A stretch of 64,000 nt of DNA from Manis javanica (GCF_040802235.1 NC_133158.1:154330401-154394400); one strand, 5' to 3'. Counted from the stretch's first letter, positions 34,601 to 49,600 are shown. Notes: generated by a model not told the origin, from the sequence alone. Numbers and translations: made by a program.

Positions 34601-37600
34601 TAAGGCATTTCTATAGGATATCTGCAGAACCACTACAGAATAATTCCATAATTACCTAGCACAAAGAGTGAACTCTCCCAACTCAGGCCAGATTTGTAAG
34701 GTTTGAGGCAGGTTAGACTCAGGTTAAAGGGCCATAATATAGATCAGGATCTGTGAGTAAGCAAGCATGGCAAATAGGAATCAATACACAAGGAAAGTCA
34801 AGAAATCCATGGCCAGGGTAGGGAGTAATGGAGGAAGAGCTGTTTCAAGCCATTTCGAGATTATAGGTTATAACACAAGATCCAGAAAGAGACGGATCAG
34901 CAGAGAGAACATATACTTAGGTGTGTGTCTACCTGTGGAATGGAGACAAGAAGGGAAAGACAGGGAAGTAGAAAGGAAACTGAAAGGAGAAGGCTTTCTA
35001 AGTATTAGAAAGATTCTTAAAGACATAAATTCCACGCCAAACTCTATGCCCTGCTTGCTGAGTAACCTCAGGCAGTTTACCCATATTTTTGGGCCTCAGC
35101 TTCCCAGTCTATTCAAGGGGGCAACTGAGTCATTTAGGATCTCTTTATCTTCAGCATTCTGTGACTCTAAGATTATGGATGTTGCAATATGCCAGCCAAC
35201 AAAAACAAGCAGGGCTCCAAAGAGCTAATGACACCTGCCTTCTTTCTTCCCTCCCTCCCTCCTTTTTAGCTTCTCATCTGCAAATACTTATTATGAACCT
35301 ACTGTGTTTCTGAGCCTGAGGATGTGTATGGATAAACCAAGTCACACATATGCCCAGCTCTATTGCCATGGCCATCACCTGGATGCGAAAGCTGTCAATC
35401 CATAGACTGTCCGTGACGTCAGCGGTGACAGCTGAACCGATTAGAGTCTTGTTTGGAGACAAGTATAACATAGAGAGCAGGGACATGGACACAGGGGCCA
35501 GACTGCCTAAGCCCAACACCTGGTTCCACTAGTTACTGGGTTTGTAAAACCTGAGCAAGTTACTTAAGCTCATAAAGCCTTGGTTTCCTCAGCTGTAAAA
35601 TGGAGACAATAATACAACTTGTCAATTAGAGTTGTTGTGAGTTTTAGATTGCCTGCTCATGTAAAGTACTTACAGCAGTGCACAAATATAATAAACATTC
35701 AAAAATCTTAGCTTTTCATTTTCAATACATTATTATTATTATTCATTTTTATTATTACTAATAATTAATACTTATTAATCTTGTGCATTCAAACTGGGAA
35801 ATGCAGAGAGACAAAAATTGGTTATCGGTAGGGGCAGAAAATGAAGGGTATCATGAAGGAGCCATGGGTCATGGCAAACCAATGTTGCATGCATGCCGAG
35901 GTTACGATAGGACAGAAACTGCAAGTAAGTGGAGCAGTCTGTGTGAGGAGAAACAGAGAAGACCCACAAAGAGACATAGAGGGCATGAGAGTGATCCTGT
36001 GGTCAATGGGAGAAATGGGAGTGGCCCATTATAAGAGGTGCCTTGGTTGCTAATGTACGCCAGATCCAGGCATTGTCTCAGTATAACAAACCCCATTTTC
36101 TTTTGGGCCTCCGTGCAACCCAAGAGCATAACTAAAAGAGATCCCATAGACCGAATGAGAGATGATGCTTGGGCTCAAAGAGTTCTCAGTTAGTGTTTGT
36201 AAACTGATAATTCCAAAGCAGAAGTGTATGTTCAGTGATAAAGAGTTTCAAAGTAACTAGTGGAACCCAGTAACTAGTGGAACCAGGTGTTGGGCTTAGG
36301 CAGTCTGGCCCCTGTGTCCATGTCCCTGCTCTCTATGTTATACTTTGTGGTATATATTGTGGTAATGAACTGAGCAGTCCTTTATTTGGAGAGGTGAAAG
36401 GACAGTTAAAGATAGTCTAGGAGGGCTTCCTGGAGGAGATTATGCCAGGGTTGCATCATAAATTATTGGTAGTGAAGGGTTCAGAAGAATTTAAACAGCA
36501 AAAGGGCAGCAAAAGAAGAAGCCCTGAGGCCAGAAACAGCCTGGTGTATACACTGAAGTGCAAGCTAACCTGCTGGGCTGCTAAAGGTTAGGAGGGCAGC
36601 ACATGGCCAGAATGGGTTTGCAGAGTAGGGCAGAATTTCGCTCAACAAATATTTACTGAGCATCTACCATGAGTCAGGCACCAATGGGGAAGCAGGCACC
36701 AAGCTTGAGCAAGAGCAGCAAGGTTCCTACCCTCTTGAAGCTTGCATTTCAGTGGGGAAGGCAAACAACATCAAATAAACAGAAAAAGATTGAATTTTAA
36801 ATAGAAATAAAAACTATGAAGCAAAAAGAAAGCAGCGTAGAGTGATGTGGTAAGGTGGGGGGGGGAAGCTATTTTAGTTAGCTAGAAAAGGAGATGACAT
36901 TTCGGCAAAGATGGGGAGGCTGCTGGAGTTTCTCAGAGTTCATTTAGGCAAGAGATTATCTCGACATGAAAACGGTGGAGCTGGTTGTGATGGTGGCAAG
37001 AAACCAGAGTTCTTAAACATTTACAAAATAAACTTAGCTTAGCTTAGCTTAGCTAAGTCAATGCTTAGCGATTGTGTACAAGTAGGGCATGAGAAAAAGG
37101 GAGGTATGAAGAGCAACTCCCATATTTCTAGTTTAGGTAGCAAGGAAGATAGTGGTGCCACAAACAGAGTCACAGAATGCAGGGGAAAAGGAGGTTGGGG
37201 ATGAAAGCTGACAAACCTCCTTTTCAAAAAATGGGTCATAATGCAATTCCTCAGATGGCAATGTCCCCAGCAAAGCGACTGTGCTGGTGGAGCAGAGGCC
37301 TGGGCTAAAGATTTGAACTTGAGAGTGAGTGGCACATGGATAATGAAGCCATAACGTCACTGAGATTGTTTGTTGGTCAGCCAACAAGGATTTAATGAGC
37401 ACTTACCAAGTGTCAGGCTGTGTGGCAAGTCCTGAAAGAGCTTTCTTTTTAGTGTGGGCATGACAAAAAAAATCTCCAAACAAGGAAAACAAATTCAAGT
37501 ACTGATTATAGGGATTTTGAATAAGCTAAAAGAATGTCATGGGATAAAGAATACTGAGAGGGGAGGAGGTAGTGGAGGCAGAGGTCGCTTTAGCTGTGGT

Positions 37601-40600
37601 GGCCAAGAGGGTCTGCTGTGGAGACATGACACTTGAACTGAAAGCTGATTACAAAGGACACTGTTCTGTAAAATTCTGGATGAAGACCCTTTGTAACAAA
37701 GCAAATTGCAAGTCTTTTGGTTCTGAGATGGGAATGGACTTGCGTATCGGAAGGACAGATGAAAGGTCAGAGTGGCTGGAACAGAATGAGCGAGGCCATC
37801 TAGGAGTAGCTGAGAGAGGTCAGGAAGGGCCAGATAGAGGGGAGATCGGGTTTTATCCCAAGGGAATGTGGAGCATGTAAAGAGCAGAAGGCTAAGGAAA
37901 GATTCCTGGAAAACACCAACCTGAAGGACAAAGGGAATGTGTCATCACAGAAACCAGGAGAGGGTAGACTTGTGAGGAACAAGTGATAAATTCTACAGCA
38001 ACAACAAACATTAATTTTGTGTTCATAACATAGAATGGCTCCTATTTTGTGAAGGAGAGACGAAGGATCACTTGACTCTGCCCATAGCTTGCCCCTCAGC
38101 TGAAGGCCCAACGGCCCATCTGTCCTTTGGTTTCCTCTCCCAACATCACGGCTTTAGTTTACATAGGGATGTATCTGTTAGCAGGGAATCAAGGTCCAGG
38201 ACTGTTCTAAGATAGCTGCAAAAAATATTTCAGCATTATATACAGTCACTGTGTAGATGCAAAAATGGAAATGCACAGAAGTTAAATGGCTTTTCTAAAT
38301 CAGTACAAGCCCAAGCTAAAAATACCATCCCTGTCTACTTCTTCCAAGGTTACCTTTTGTTTGGCATCCAGCTCATGCCTGTTTGGGGAAAGCTGTCATT
38401 ATATGGACTGCCAAACCACAGTGATGGACTGAACCCATCAATTGCCTCTCCTGATCCACAGGCACAACACTGCGCTTGGACGTCTGGGATGGATGGAAGG
38501 AATTCCTGAAAGGCTGTCTCCTCGGACAAAAACTTAAAGCCCAGCGCTATTTATCAAATGAAGGACCAGTACTCAAGTATGGAGATAAAGCAAATGCTAA
38601 GTTAATTTAAGTAATTTTCACTTAACTTCCAAAGGACCTTGAATCTGCAATTCATCTACAGCTGGAGTGCTGCTCCATGCCAGTGCCACTTAGCACGTCT
38701 CCACCAGACATTATTATTGAGATATTTGCTGAAATAAGACAGCAAGGATGCCACCAGGGCTGACAGCCTTTGGTGATGGGTGGCAATTCAGGCTGATTTT
38801 CCTTAATGGGTGCTTTCAGTTTGGTTTGGATATCAGGCTTTTAACAGCACTTATCAAAGCTGTCAGAATAAGTACCTTACCACACTCACATTCAGTTATT
38901 CTCAAAAGTACTAGTTGTTACTTGATTGGCTGAAAACATTGGCTTCTCTTCCTAAGGTCCCATGTAATTTTTCAAACTACATTTAATACAAGCATTCGTA
39001 CTTTTGCCAACATGAAGGGTAACGTGTGGCTGGGACAGGATGGTCTTTTAGAAAAGCAGGTGGACATTCTAATATATCTCTGAAGTCAGCAGCTTCCCAA
39101 ATACCTGAGTTGCATTGCCCTTTAGGGTTAAATTCAGCGGTATTTTAGGACAGTGCCCCCTGGTGGATGACTTAATTGTGCTTCACAGAAGCAACATACA
39201 CCCAAGGAACTCTATAAAGAGCTCTGTGAAGGGACAGATTAGAAAACCAGCTTTAGCAATATAAAATATTCAAAAAATATTTAATGAATTTCTATTTGGA
39301 GATAGTGATAATTCTCTTTTTTCGTGCTCTGAATCCAAATAGCTGTGTTGTACTGTTACTTTTAATAGTGCATATTTATTGAGTACCAAGACACTGTCGT
39401 ATTTATTACCTACTTTTATACTTATAACAGCTTTATGAGGTAGATACTATTTTATCTTATTTTACAGACAAGGAAACTGATATTAGGAAATCTGACCAAT
39501 GTCACACAGTTTGCAAGGGCACAGCTGGGTGCTGGATTCCCAACAATCTAACTCTAGTGTTCATAGGCTTAACCATTTCCTTTTGGCTGAATCTTTAAAT
39601 AAAATCTAAGAGCCCAGAGAATGTCAATCAATGACCAGACTGAAAAGCTCCTTTCATCCCTCCACCCAATCAATAGATATCTATTGAGCATTTACTATGT
39701 ACTATGCAAGATCCCAGGAATATAGCAATAAACAAGATATGGTCCCCACCTTAAGCAAGCTTACGGTCCAGTAGGGGAAACAGAAACAAGTGACCAATTC
39801 CTGGAAAAGCAGAACTATAAAATGTTTGGGAATATAAACTCCAGGGACGATCTGCTTAGGTTCAAAGCCCTACTCCCTCGGTGTTTAGTTCTATGAACTT
39901 GGGCAAGTTATATAGTCATCCTGTACTTCAGTTTTCTCTTCTATAAAATGGGAATAATAGTAGTATCTATCTCGTAGAACTATTTTAAAAGATTGAATGA
40001 CCAGTAGTCATAAGAAATGTAAAGGGCTGCCTGGCACAAGGTAAACAGGATATAGATAATAGTTGTCGTCATCATTACCATTCAGTATGAAAAGTAATAT
40101 GACAATGCTCATTTGGGGGTGTATAATATAGACAACTAACTAGACTTAGGGACTCAGGTAAAGCATCCAGAGAAAAGGAATTGATGTGGAGACCCCAAGG
40201 GCTGGTACTCAGGTAAACAGTAGGGAGAAGAAAAAGATGTTCCAAAACAGATGGAACCACCAAGTACAAAGACCCCAGGGGCAAGAGAATAGATACAAGG
40301 AACTGAAAGAAGATCCACGTGGCTGATCACAGAGTGAGAGGGAGCTAGTGGCCAGAGGCTACAAAGATAAGAAGAGGCCAGCTCATGTAGACCCCTGGAG
40401 GAATGTAAGGAAATTTGGGCTTTATCTTTTAGGTGTTGGGAAGACATGGAAGGTAGAGACAGCCCCTGATGAGATCTCCCTTTTAGAATGTTGGCTCTGG
40501 CTGCAGGCAGAGGAGGCACGCAGGGATACAGGGACAGTCAGGAGATGGTGGTGGTCTGAAACAGGCTCACGACAGCAAGAGGTGGGGCTAAGCGGACAGA

Positions 40601-43600
40601 CCGTGAAAAGTTACATTTGGAGGCAAAATGAACTAGTCTCCATAACAGGAGTGCCTTTAGCTCCCATATGGGTGCTGAGGATGAAAGCAGAGACCAGTTA
40701 GTCCATCCAGAAAGAGCTCTTCTCCACAAATTGAAAAAACCTGATCAAATTCAGAGATGTTGATTTGCACTAACAAACTTCAAAAGAAATTGATATGTGA
40801 ACCAAAATACCAGTATATTAACATATAACTCTAGTTAGCTATAATAATCTAACTGCCAGAGGGTCCTAGAGACACATGTTCTGAGCAGACCAGTTTCCTC
40901 ATACAGGAAAGTTACATGGGAAGCTGCACGCACACCAGAAGATGGTGTGGTGAGCATGCAGTCAGACACCAGAGAATTAGTTACGCACAGCAGATTTTGG
41001 GTGATGCCAGGTCAGCGGTTGTCTCTGTCTCTACCGTGGGGTCAGATAGCCCTGCCCAAGTATATCCTGAACAATACCTGGTGGGACCCTGTCTAGATTT
41101 GCTCCCCTAATTCTTATTTCTCTGAGCAGCCTTCACTAATCATTCAACTAATACCTTGTGGGGTCCTGGAGGGACAGTAGGAAGGCCAGTGTGGCTCCAG
41201 TGCAGTGTAAGAGAAGAGAAGTTGTGGGAAATGGGGTGGGAGAGGGGACAGAGGCCAAATGACCAGGGGCCTTGTAGACCAAGGTGAGGAGTTAGAATTT
41301 CAATTGCAGTGGGAGGCTGATGGAAGGTTTGGGGCAGAGGATAGGTAACCTCCAATTTAGGGAATAAAAGGGTCACTGAGCACTGTGTGAGGAAAAGCCT
41401 GTAGGGGGATAAGAGGCAGTGGGAGGCTGGTTAGGAGACAAGGGCGTTGGCGGTGGTGCTCGTGGGCGCGACCTAGTGGTGTCCATCAGAGTAGCGGTAA
41501 ATGTTTTGAGAAGCCAGAAAATAAGGACTGTTAGAAAAGAAAAACAAACACACAAGACTTTCAAATTTCTAAAGTATGCTGCATTTCTTGAAATACTTTC
41601 CCAATTAATATAAACCTTGATATTTTTCCGGAGCATTTGATTTTCTTAAGAAAGAAAACTACTCCAAGGAAATGAGTTTATTTACATGCACATAGTAGAA
41701 TAACATGTATAAACAGGATCTGTGCCATTTAACCTGTATATTACTACCTGCCTTTCCTGAAGATATTTTAGGTTAAAAATTAGGAAGAAATAAACATTTT
41801 AACTAGAATGTTTCATAGGTATTTAGTGTAACTACCATTGTCTATTTGCTGACTTACTAAACAGCCCTACCCCTACTTCTTTCTTTTGTTCAGGTATCAG
41901 AAAAGGGTAGCCCTGTACATTGCTGCCTTTTACGGGTACGTCGAGCTCACAGAATGGGCCCTGAAGCAGGGCGCAAGGCCCTATGAAGCAGTCGGTGTTC
42001 ACCCCTGTCGAGTATGGTGCCACGAAGCCCTTCATGCAGATGTCTCTAAATGCCCCATTCATGCAGCAGCAGAAGCCGGCCAACTGTTGATTCTGAAGGC
42101 CTTTGTCAACTGCAGCGTGCTGTGCCTGGAATGCAAAAATTTATCAGGCCAAATTCCCCTGACCATTGCATTCAAACACCAGCATAAAGACTGTGTATTA
42201 TATTTATTGAGTAAAATGTGGTCCACGGTTTCTTTTCCAAAAATTTCAGTCCCCATGAGGATTTATGTTAGAATAAAACAATGGGTCCTCAGAGCTCAGA
42301 GTCACAACTTTAATAAAAGTCAGCTTTGCAGAGCAAGGGTCTTTGGGGAGAAAGTTGGAGACACTGTGGTGGTGGATGGTTTCACCAAACCGAAAATGAC
42401 CTCCAAGAGCTGGCATAAGGCTGGGAACAAGAACTCACAAAGCCCTGTGGGCAAGCTACCAACTCTGGGCAACCAAACTGCAAGCAGGAAACCTGTCGAT
42501 CCTTCAGCAATTTCTCAGCAGAACACAAGACAAGAAGCCCTCAAATTTCCTCCTCTGGTAGATGCAAATACATTCTCTGAATTACAGAGACATCAACAGC
42601 AAAGTCAGGAAAATATTACTATCATAGCAAGGAAAAAAGAAAAGCTTTTAAAAAATACGTATCTCCCCCAGCTCCCGCTCCCTCCAGTTTCAAGAGTGGC
42701 CTATTCACACCCATCATTTTACTATGCAACACCCAGTGCTGACTGGGTATTCAAATCCTCCTTCGCCTCTTTCTCAGAGCACAGTGGGAAGACACCAAGG
42801 GAGAACGCCATCTACTGCTTAGCTGTGGCCAGGTAACATTTTTTCTTGAAACTTACAAAGGCAAATCTTTAATAGGGCAGATCTGGGGCAGGGAAAGGTC
42901 CATGAATCCCTACCATTCCATAGAGTTTAGAACAGGTTGTTCTAATGCATCAGTACCCACCTTCAAGGACTTCATCTTAGCCTTGTGTCTAGGACAAAAT
43001 GAACTGATTTGTTGGCCAATCCAATCTGTGTAGTACTTTACTCCTCCAGCTTTCAGGAAGAAAAGAGATGTAGTGAAGAGTGGTATCAATTAACAAGGTC
43101 CCTTGACAGGTTGGACAAGGTTTGTCCCTTGGACAGATTGACAAGTTTCTTTTTTTTCCTTTCTTTCTTTCTTTTTTTTTTTTTTAATTTCTGTTCAGTG
43201 TAGTTCATTTTTTTGTTGTTGTTGTGTTTTTGGGGGGGTTTTTTTGGGTTTGTTTTTTTTTGAGAGGGCATCTCTCATATTTATTGATCAAGTGGTTGTT
43301 AACAACAATAAAATTCTGTATAGGGGACTCAATGCACAATCATTAATCAACCCCAAGCCTAATTCTCAACAGTCTACAATCTTCTGAAGCATAATGAACA
43401 AGTTTTTACATGGTGAACAAGTTTTTACATAGTGAATACGTTCTTACATGGTGAACAGTGCAAGGGCAGTCATCACAGAAACTTTCTGTTTTGATCACAC
43501 ATCATGAACTATAAACAATCAGGTCAATTATGATTATTCATTTGACTTTTATACTTGATTTGTATGTGAATCCCACATTTCTTCCTTATTATTATTATTA

Positions 43601-46600
43601 TTATTATTTTTAATAAAATGCTGAAGTGGTACGTAGATGCAAGATAAAGGTAGAAAACAGTTTAGTGCTGTAACAGGGCAAATGTAGATGATCAGGTGTG
43701 TGCCTGTAGACTAAGTATTAATACAAGCTAGACAAGGCCACCAAAACATCCATGGATGCACAAGATTTCTCTCAAAACAGGGGGATGAGGTTCTAAGCCT
43801 CACCTCTGTTGATCCCCAATTTCTCACCTGATGGCCCCCCTGCGACTGTGCCTGTCTTAGGTTGTTCCTCCCTTAAGGAATCTTACCTGTCTCTGGCTAA
43901 CCAGTCATCTTCTGGGCCATACAGGGAGATGTAAAGTTGGCAAGTGAGAGAAAAGCAATATTGTTTGAAAAGGTTGGCTTCTTACTTTTTTGCAGATTTA
44001 TGCCCTGTGGCTTCTATGCCCAGCATTTGTCTTGAGGTATCTTTACCACTTGGAAGAATTATGATACTCAGTAATTTCGATATGAGGCATGAATTCTACT
44101 TAAGGGTTGTAATTATGAAGGAAGAAGAGAAGCAATAGAAGTATCAGATGGAGGAAAACATGGGAAGTTTGATTATTTCTTTGACATATCTTCTTGTAGT
44201 GTAACATAAGCATGTATAGGTTTCAAATTACTAATTAAATTGCGTGCATACATTAACATAATAGGAATACAGCTACATAACCAAAGCAGACCTACAATTA
44301 CCAGCCATATCCAGTGAAACCGAGAAAACCAGTTAGGCACCCTAGGCATTTGTGAAAACTTATCAATGATATGATGAGTATTGTCTAACTGAATTTGAAT
44401 ATTTTGAGAAAAATCAGACAAATTAACACATTCCTGGGAACTGTTCACATCCCATATGTTCTTCTAACAGTAGATAGTCTACAGTCGCAAGATTTTGGAG
44501 CGCTGCAACTTGCACTTCTCCTAATTCTTGGTTGAGTTCCGACAGTACAGATCCAGTCAAATTTGTTGTTTTACTGTATGCACAGGCCAGCTTAGATATC
44601 TCCTTCTTCATTCCAATGGCAAGTCCAGGAACCAGTGGGATGAATGCAGCTACAACTGCAACAGTTCCAGGATCTTTGTTGAGGTTTTTTGATGATCATC
44701 TTCGGGAGTGACTCTTCCAGAGAATCTTGATGTTGGAGGTTCCTCTTCATATCGTATCTTAATTCATTTTCTGGGTAGCCAAATTAGGCTTTGATCCTCT
44801 GTATAAACACAAACAAACCCTTTGCCCACACTTTGATATGCCCATTATACCATTGTGAAGAACTTATTGGAGATCACCACACAGGAACTGCCTTTTTTTT
44901 TTTTTAAGAGAAAGGAATATTATCAGAAAAATGTACTTCCATAGCTGATCATCTGACACCCTTTAAATGATCAAAGTTAAGGCTATTTAAAGAATACATT
45001 AATCAGTGATTTGCAGTTAGTTTTATCCTATCAGGGAGTAATCTTCCCTTTCTTTTCTTTTTTTTGTTATCATTAATCTACAATTACATGAAGAACATTA
45101 TGTTTACTAGGCTCTCCCCTATACCAGGTTCCCCCCACAAATGCCCTTACAGTCACTGTCCATCAGCATAGCAAAATGTTGTATGATCACTACTTGTCTT
45201 CTCTGTGTTGTACAGCCCTCGCCTTTCTCCCACCCCCCCATTATGCATGCTAATTGTAATACCCCCCTTCTTCTTCACCTCCTTATCCTCCCTACCCACC
45301 CATCCTCCCCAGTCCCTTTCCCTTTGATACCTGTTAGTCCATTCTTGGGTTCTGTGATTCTGCTGCTGTTTTGTTCCTTCAGTTTTTCCTTTGTTCTTAT
45401 ACTCCACAGATGAGTGAAATCATTTGGTATTTCTCTTTCTCTGCTTGGCTTATTTCACTGAGCATAATAGCCTCTAGCTCCATCCATGTTGCTGCAAATG
45501 GTAGGATTTGTTTTCTTCTTATGGCTGAATAATATTCCATTGTATATATGTACCACATCTTCTTTATCCATTCATCTACTGATGGACACTTAGGTTGCTT
45601 CCAATTCTTGGCTATTGTAAATAGTGCTGTGATAAACATAGGGGTGCATCTGTCCTTTTCAAACTTGAGTGCTGCATTCTTAGGGTAAATTCCTAGGAGT
45701 GGAATTCCTGGGTCAAATGGTAGGTCTGTTTTGAGCATTTTGAGGAACCTCCATACTGCTTTCCACAATGGTTGAACTAATATACATTCCCACCAGCAGT
45801 GTAGGAGGGTTCCCCTTTCTCCACAACCTCACCAACATTTATTGTTGTTTGTCTTTTGGATGGTAGCCATCCTTACTTTTGTGAGGTGATACCTCATCGT
45901 GGCTTTAATTTGCATTTCTCTGATAATTAGCGATGTAGAGTATCTTTTCATGTGTCTGTTGGCCATCTGTATTTCTTTTTTGGAGAACTGTCCACTTCCT
46001 CTGCCGATTTTTTAATTGGATTATTTGTTTTTCGTTTGTTGAGGTGGGTGAGCTCTTTATATATTTTGGACGTCAAGCCTTTATCAGCTCTGTCATTTAC
46101 AAATATATTCTCCCATACTGTAGGGTACCTTTTTGTTCTATTGATGGTGTCTTTTGCTCTACAGAAGCTTTTCAGCTTAATATAGTCCCACTTGTTCATT
46201 TTTACTGTTTGTTTTCCTTGCCCAGGGAGATATGTTCAAGAAGAGGTCACTCATGTTTATGTCTAAGAGGTTTTTGCCTATGTTTCTTTCTAAGAGTTTT
46301 ATGGTTTCATGACTTACATTCAGGTCTTTGATCCATTTTGAATTTACTTTTGTGTATGGGGTTAGACAATGGTCCAGTTTCATTCTCCTACATGTAGCTG
46401 TCCAGTTTTGCCAGCCACATCTGTTGAAGAGACTGTCGTTTCGCCATTGTATGTCCATGGCTCCTTTATCAAATATTAATTGACCATATATGTTTGGGTT
46501 AATGTCTGGAGTCTTTAATCTGTTCCACCCGTCTATGGCTCTGTTCTTGGGCCAGTACCAAATTGTCTTGATTACTATGGCTTTGTAGTAGAGCTTGAAG

Positions 46601-49600
46601 TTGGGAAGTTGGATCCCCCCTACTTTATTCTTCTTTCTCAGGATTGCTTTGGCTATTTGGGGGTCTTTGGTGTTTCCATATGAATTTTTGAACTATTTGT
46701 TCCACTTCGTTGAAGAATGTTGCTGGTAATTTGAGAGGGATTGCATCAAATCTGTATATTGCTTTGGGCAGGATGGCCATTTTGATGATATTGATCCTTT
46801 CTAGCCACGAGCATGGGATGAGTTTCCATTTGTTAGTGTCCCCTTTAATTTCTCTTAAGAGTGACTTGTAGTTTTCAGGGTATAGGTGTTTCACTTCTTT
46901 GTTTAGGTTTATTCCTAGGTATTTTATTCTTTTTGATGCAATTGTGAATGGAATTGTTTTCCTGATTTTTCTTTCTATTGGTTCATTGTTAGTGTATAGG
47001 AAAGCTACAGATTTCTGTGTGTTAATTTTGTATCCTGTAACTTTGCTGTATTCCACAATAAGTTCTAGTAGTTTTGGAGTGGAGTCTTTAGGGTTTTTTA
47101 TGTACAATATCATGTCATCTGCAAATAGTGACAGTTTAACTTCTTCTTTACCAATCTGGATTCCTTGTATTTCTTTGTTTTGTCTGATTGCCATGGCTAG
47201 GACCTCCAGTACTATGTTAAACAACAGTGGGGAGAGTGGGCATCCCTGTCTAGTTCCCGATCTCAGAGGAAAAGCTTTCAGCTTCTTACTGTTCAGCATA
47301 ATGTTGGCTGTGGGTTTATCATATATGGCCTTTATTATGTTGAGGTACTTGCCCTCTATTCCCATTTTGCTGAGAGTTTTTATCATGAATGGATGTTGAA
47401 TTTTGTCAAATGCTTTTTCAGCATCTATGGAGATGATCATGTGGTTTTGGCTTTCTTTTTGTTGGTGTGGTGGATGATGTTGATGGATTTTCGAATGTTG
47501 TACCATCCTTGCATCCCTGGGATGAATCCCACTTGGTCATGGTGTGTGATCCTTTTGATATATTTTTGAATTCAGTTTGCTAAGATTTTATTGAGTATTT
47601 TTGCAAATACATTCATCAGGGATATTGGTCTGTAATTTTCTTTTTTGGTGGGGTTTTTGCATGGTTTTGGTATTAGGGTTATGTTGGCTTCATAGAATGA
47701 GTTTGGGAGTATTCCTTCCTCTTCTATTTTTTGGAAAACTTTAAGGAGAATGGGTATTATGTCTTCTCTGTGTGTCTGATAAAATTCAGAGGTAAATCCG
47801 TTCGGCCTGGGGGTTTTGTTCTTGGGTAGTTTTTTTGATTACCATTTCAATTTCTTTGCTCGTAATTGGTTTGTTTAACTTTTGTGTTTCTTCCTTCGTC
47901 AGTCTTGGAAGGTTGTATTTTTCTAGGAAGTTGTCCATTTCTTCTAGGTGTTCCAGCTTGTTGGCATATAGGTTTTCATAGTAGTCTTTAATAATTCTTT
48001 GTATTTCTGTGGAATCTCATGATTTTTCCATTCTCATTTCTGATTCTGTTGATTTGTGTTGATTCTCTTTTTCTCTTAATAAGTTTGGCTAGAGGCTTAT
48101 CTATTTTGTTTATTTTCTCAAAGAACCAGCTCTTGGTTTCATTGATTTTTGCTATTGTTTTGTTCTTCTCAATTTTATTTCTTCTGTGATCTTTATTATG
48201 TCCCTCCTTCTGCTGACTTTAGGCCTCATTTGTTCTTTTTCCAGTTTCAATAATTGTGATGTTAGGCTATTCATTTGGGATTGTTGTTCCTTCTTCAAGT
48301 GTGCCTGGATCGCTATATACTTTCCTCTTAAGACTGCTTTCGCTGCGTCCCACAGAAGTTGGGGTTTTGTGTTGTTGTTGTCATTTGTTTCCATATATTC
48401 CTTGATCCCTATTTTAATTTGTTCATTTATCCATTGATTATTTAGGAGCATGTTGTTAAGCCTCCATGTGTTTGTGAGCCTTTTTGTTTTCTTTGTAGAA
48501 TTTATTTCTAGTTTTGTACCTTTGTGGTCTGAAAAGTTGGTTGGTAGGATTTCAATATTTTGGAATTTACTGAGGCTCTTTTTGTGGGCTAGTATGTGGT
48601 CTATTCTGGAGAATGTTCCATGTGCACTTGAGAAGAATGTATATCCTGTTGCTTTTGGATGTAGAGTTCTATAGATGTCTATTAGTTCCATCTGTTCTAC
48701 TGTGTTGTTCAGTGCCTTACTTATTTTCTGCCCGGTGAATCTATCCTTTGGGGTGAGTGGCATGTTGAAGTCTCCTAAAATGAATGCATTGCAGTCTATT
48801 TACCCCTTCTGTTCTGTTAGTATTTGTTTCACATATGCTGGTGCTCTTGTGTTGGGTGCATCTATATTTAGAATGGTTATACCCTCTTGTTGCACTGAGC
48901 CCTTTATCATTATGTAGTGTCCTTTATCTCTTGTTACTTTCTTTGTTTTGAGGTCTATTTTGTCTGATATTAGTACTTCAACCCCTGCTTTCTTCTCTGT
49001 TGTTTGCCTGAAATATGTTTTTCCATCCCTTGACTTTTAGTCTGTGCTTGTCTTTGGGTTTGAGGTGAGTGTCTTGTAAGCAGCATATAGATGGGTCTTG
49101 CTTTTTTATCCATTCTATTACTCTGTGTCTTTTGATTGGTGCATTAAGTCCATTTACATTTAGGGTGACTATTGAGAGATATGTACTTATTGCCATTGCA
49201 GGCTTTAGATTCGTGGTTACCAAAGGTTCAAGGTTAGCCTCTTTAGTATCTTACCGCCTAACTTAGCCTGCTTATTGAGCTGTTATATACAATGTCTGGA
49301 GATTCTTTTCTTCTCTCCCTTCTTATTCCTCCTCCTCCATTCTTCATATGTTGGGTGTTTTGTTCTGTGCTCTTTTTAGGAGTGCTCCCATCTAGAGCAG
49401 TCCCTGTAAGATGCCCTGTAGAAGTGATTTGTGGGAGGCAAATTCCCTCAACTTTTGCTTGTCTGGGAATCGTTTAATCCCTCCATCATATTTAAATGAT
49501 AATCATGCTGGATACGGTATCCTTGGTTCAAGGCCCTTCTGTTTCATTTCATTAAATATATCATGCCATTCTCTTCTGGCCTGTAAGGTTTCTGTTGAAA

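Larger units (their letters stand above)
28394..38461 (+). other. ANKUB1 intron 3
   Basis: 10068 nt. Holds MIRs (29515-29645, 32690-32800, 35030-35180, 35465-35700), a truncated L1 (29807-30686), several copies of the unassigned ancient repeat (31060-31300, 36640-36900, 37380-37900), an AGCTT microsatellite (37033-37055) and an 82-bp perfect inverted duplication (35461-35542 and 36264-36345). Open frames such as 34767-35228 are not gene-like. Confidence 0.75.
38577..41893 (+). other. ANKUB1 intron 4
   Basis: 3317 nt. Holds two MIRs (39350-39590 minus, 39855-40080 plus) and pieces of the unassigned ancient repeat (39665-39800, 40140-40560, 41150-41400). No additional exon recognised. Confidence 0.75.

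Noticed and set aside
34767-35228. 153-codon plus-strand frame in ANKUB1 intron 3
   Set aside because: Overlaps a MIR, has low-complexity basic composition and no family features.
35461-36345. Right inverted-repeat arm as an independent MIR insertion
   Set aside because: Two ancient MIRs would not be 100 percent identical over 82 bp, and the right arm stops abruptly without the rest of a MIR.
46899-48917. Plus-strand open frames over L1 copy 2
   Set aside because: Same antisense shadow of ORF2; near-identical peptides occur opposite copy 1.
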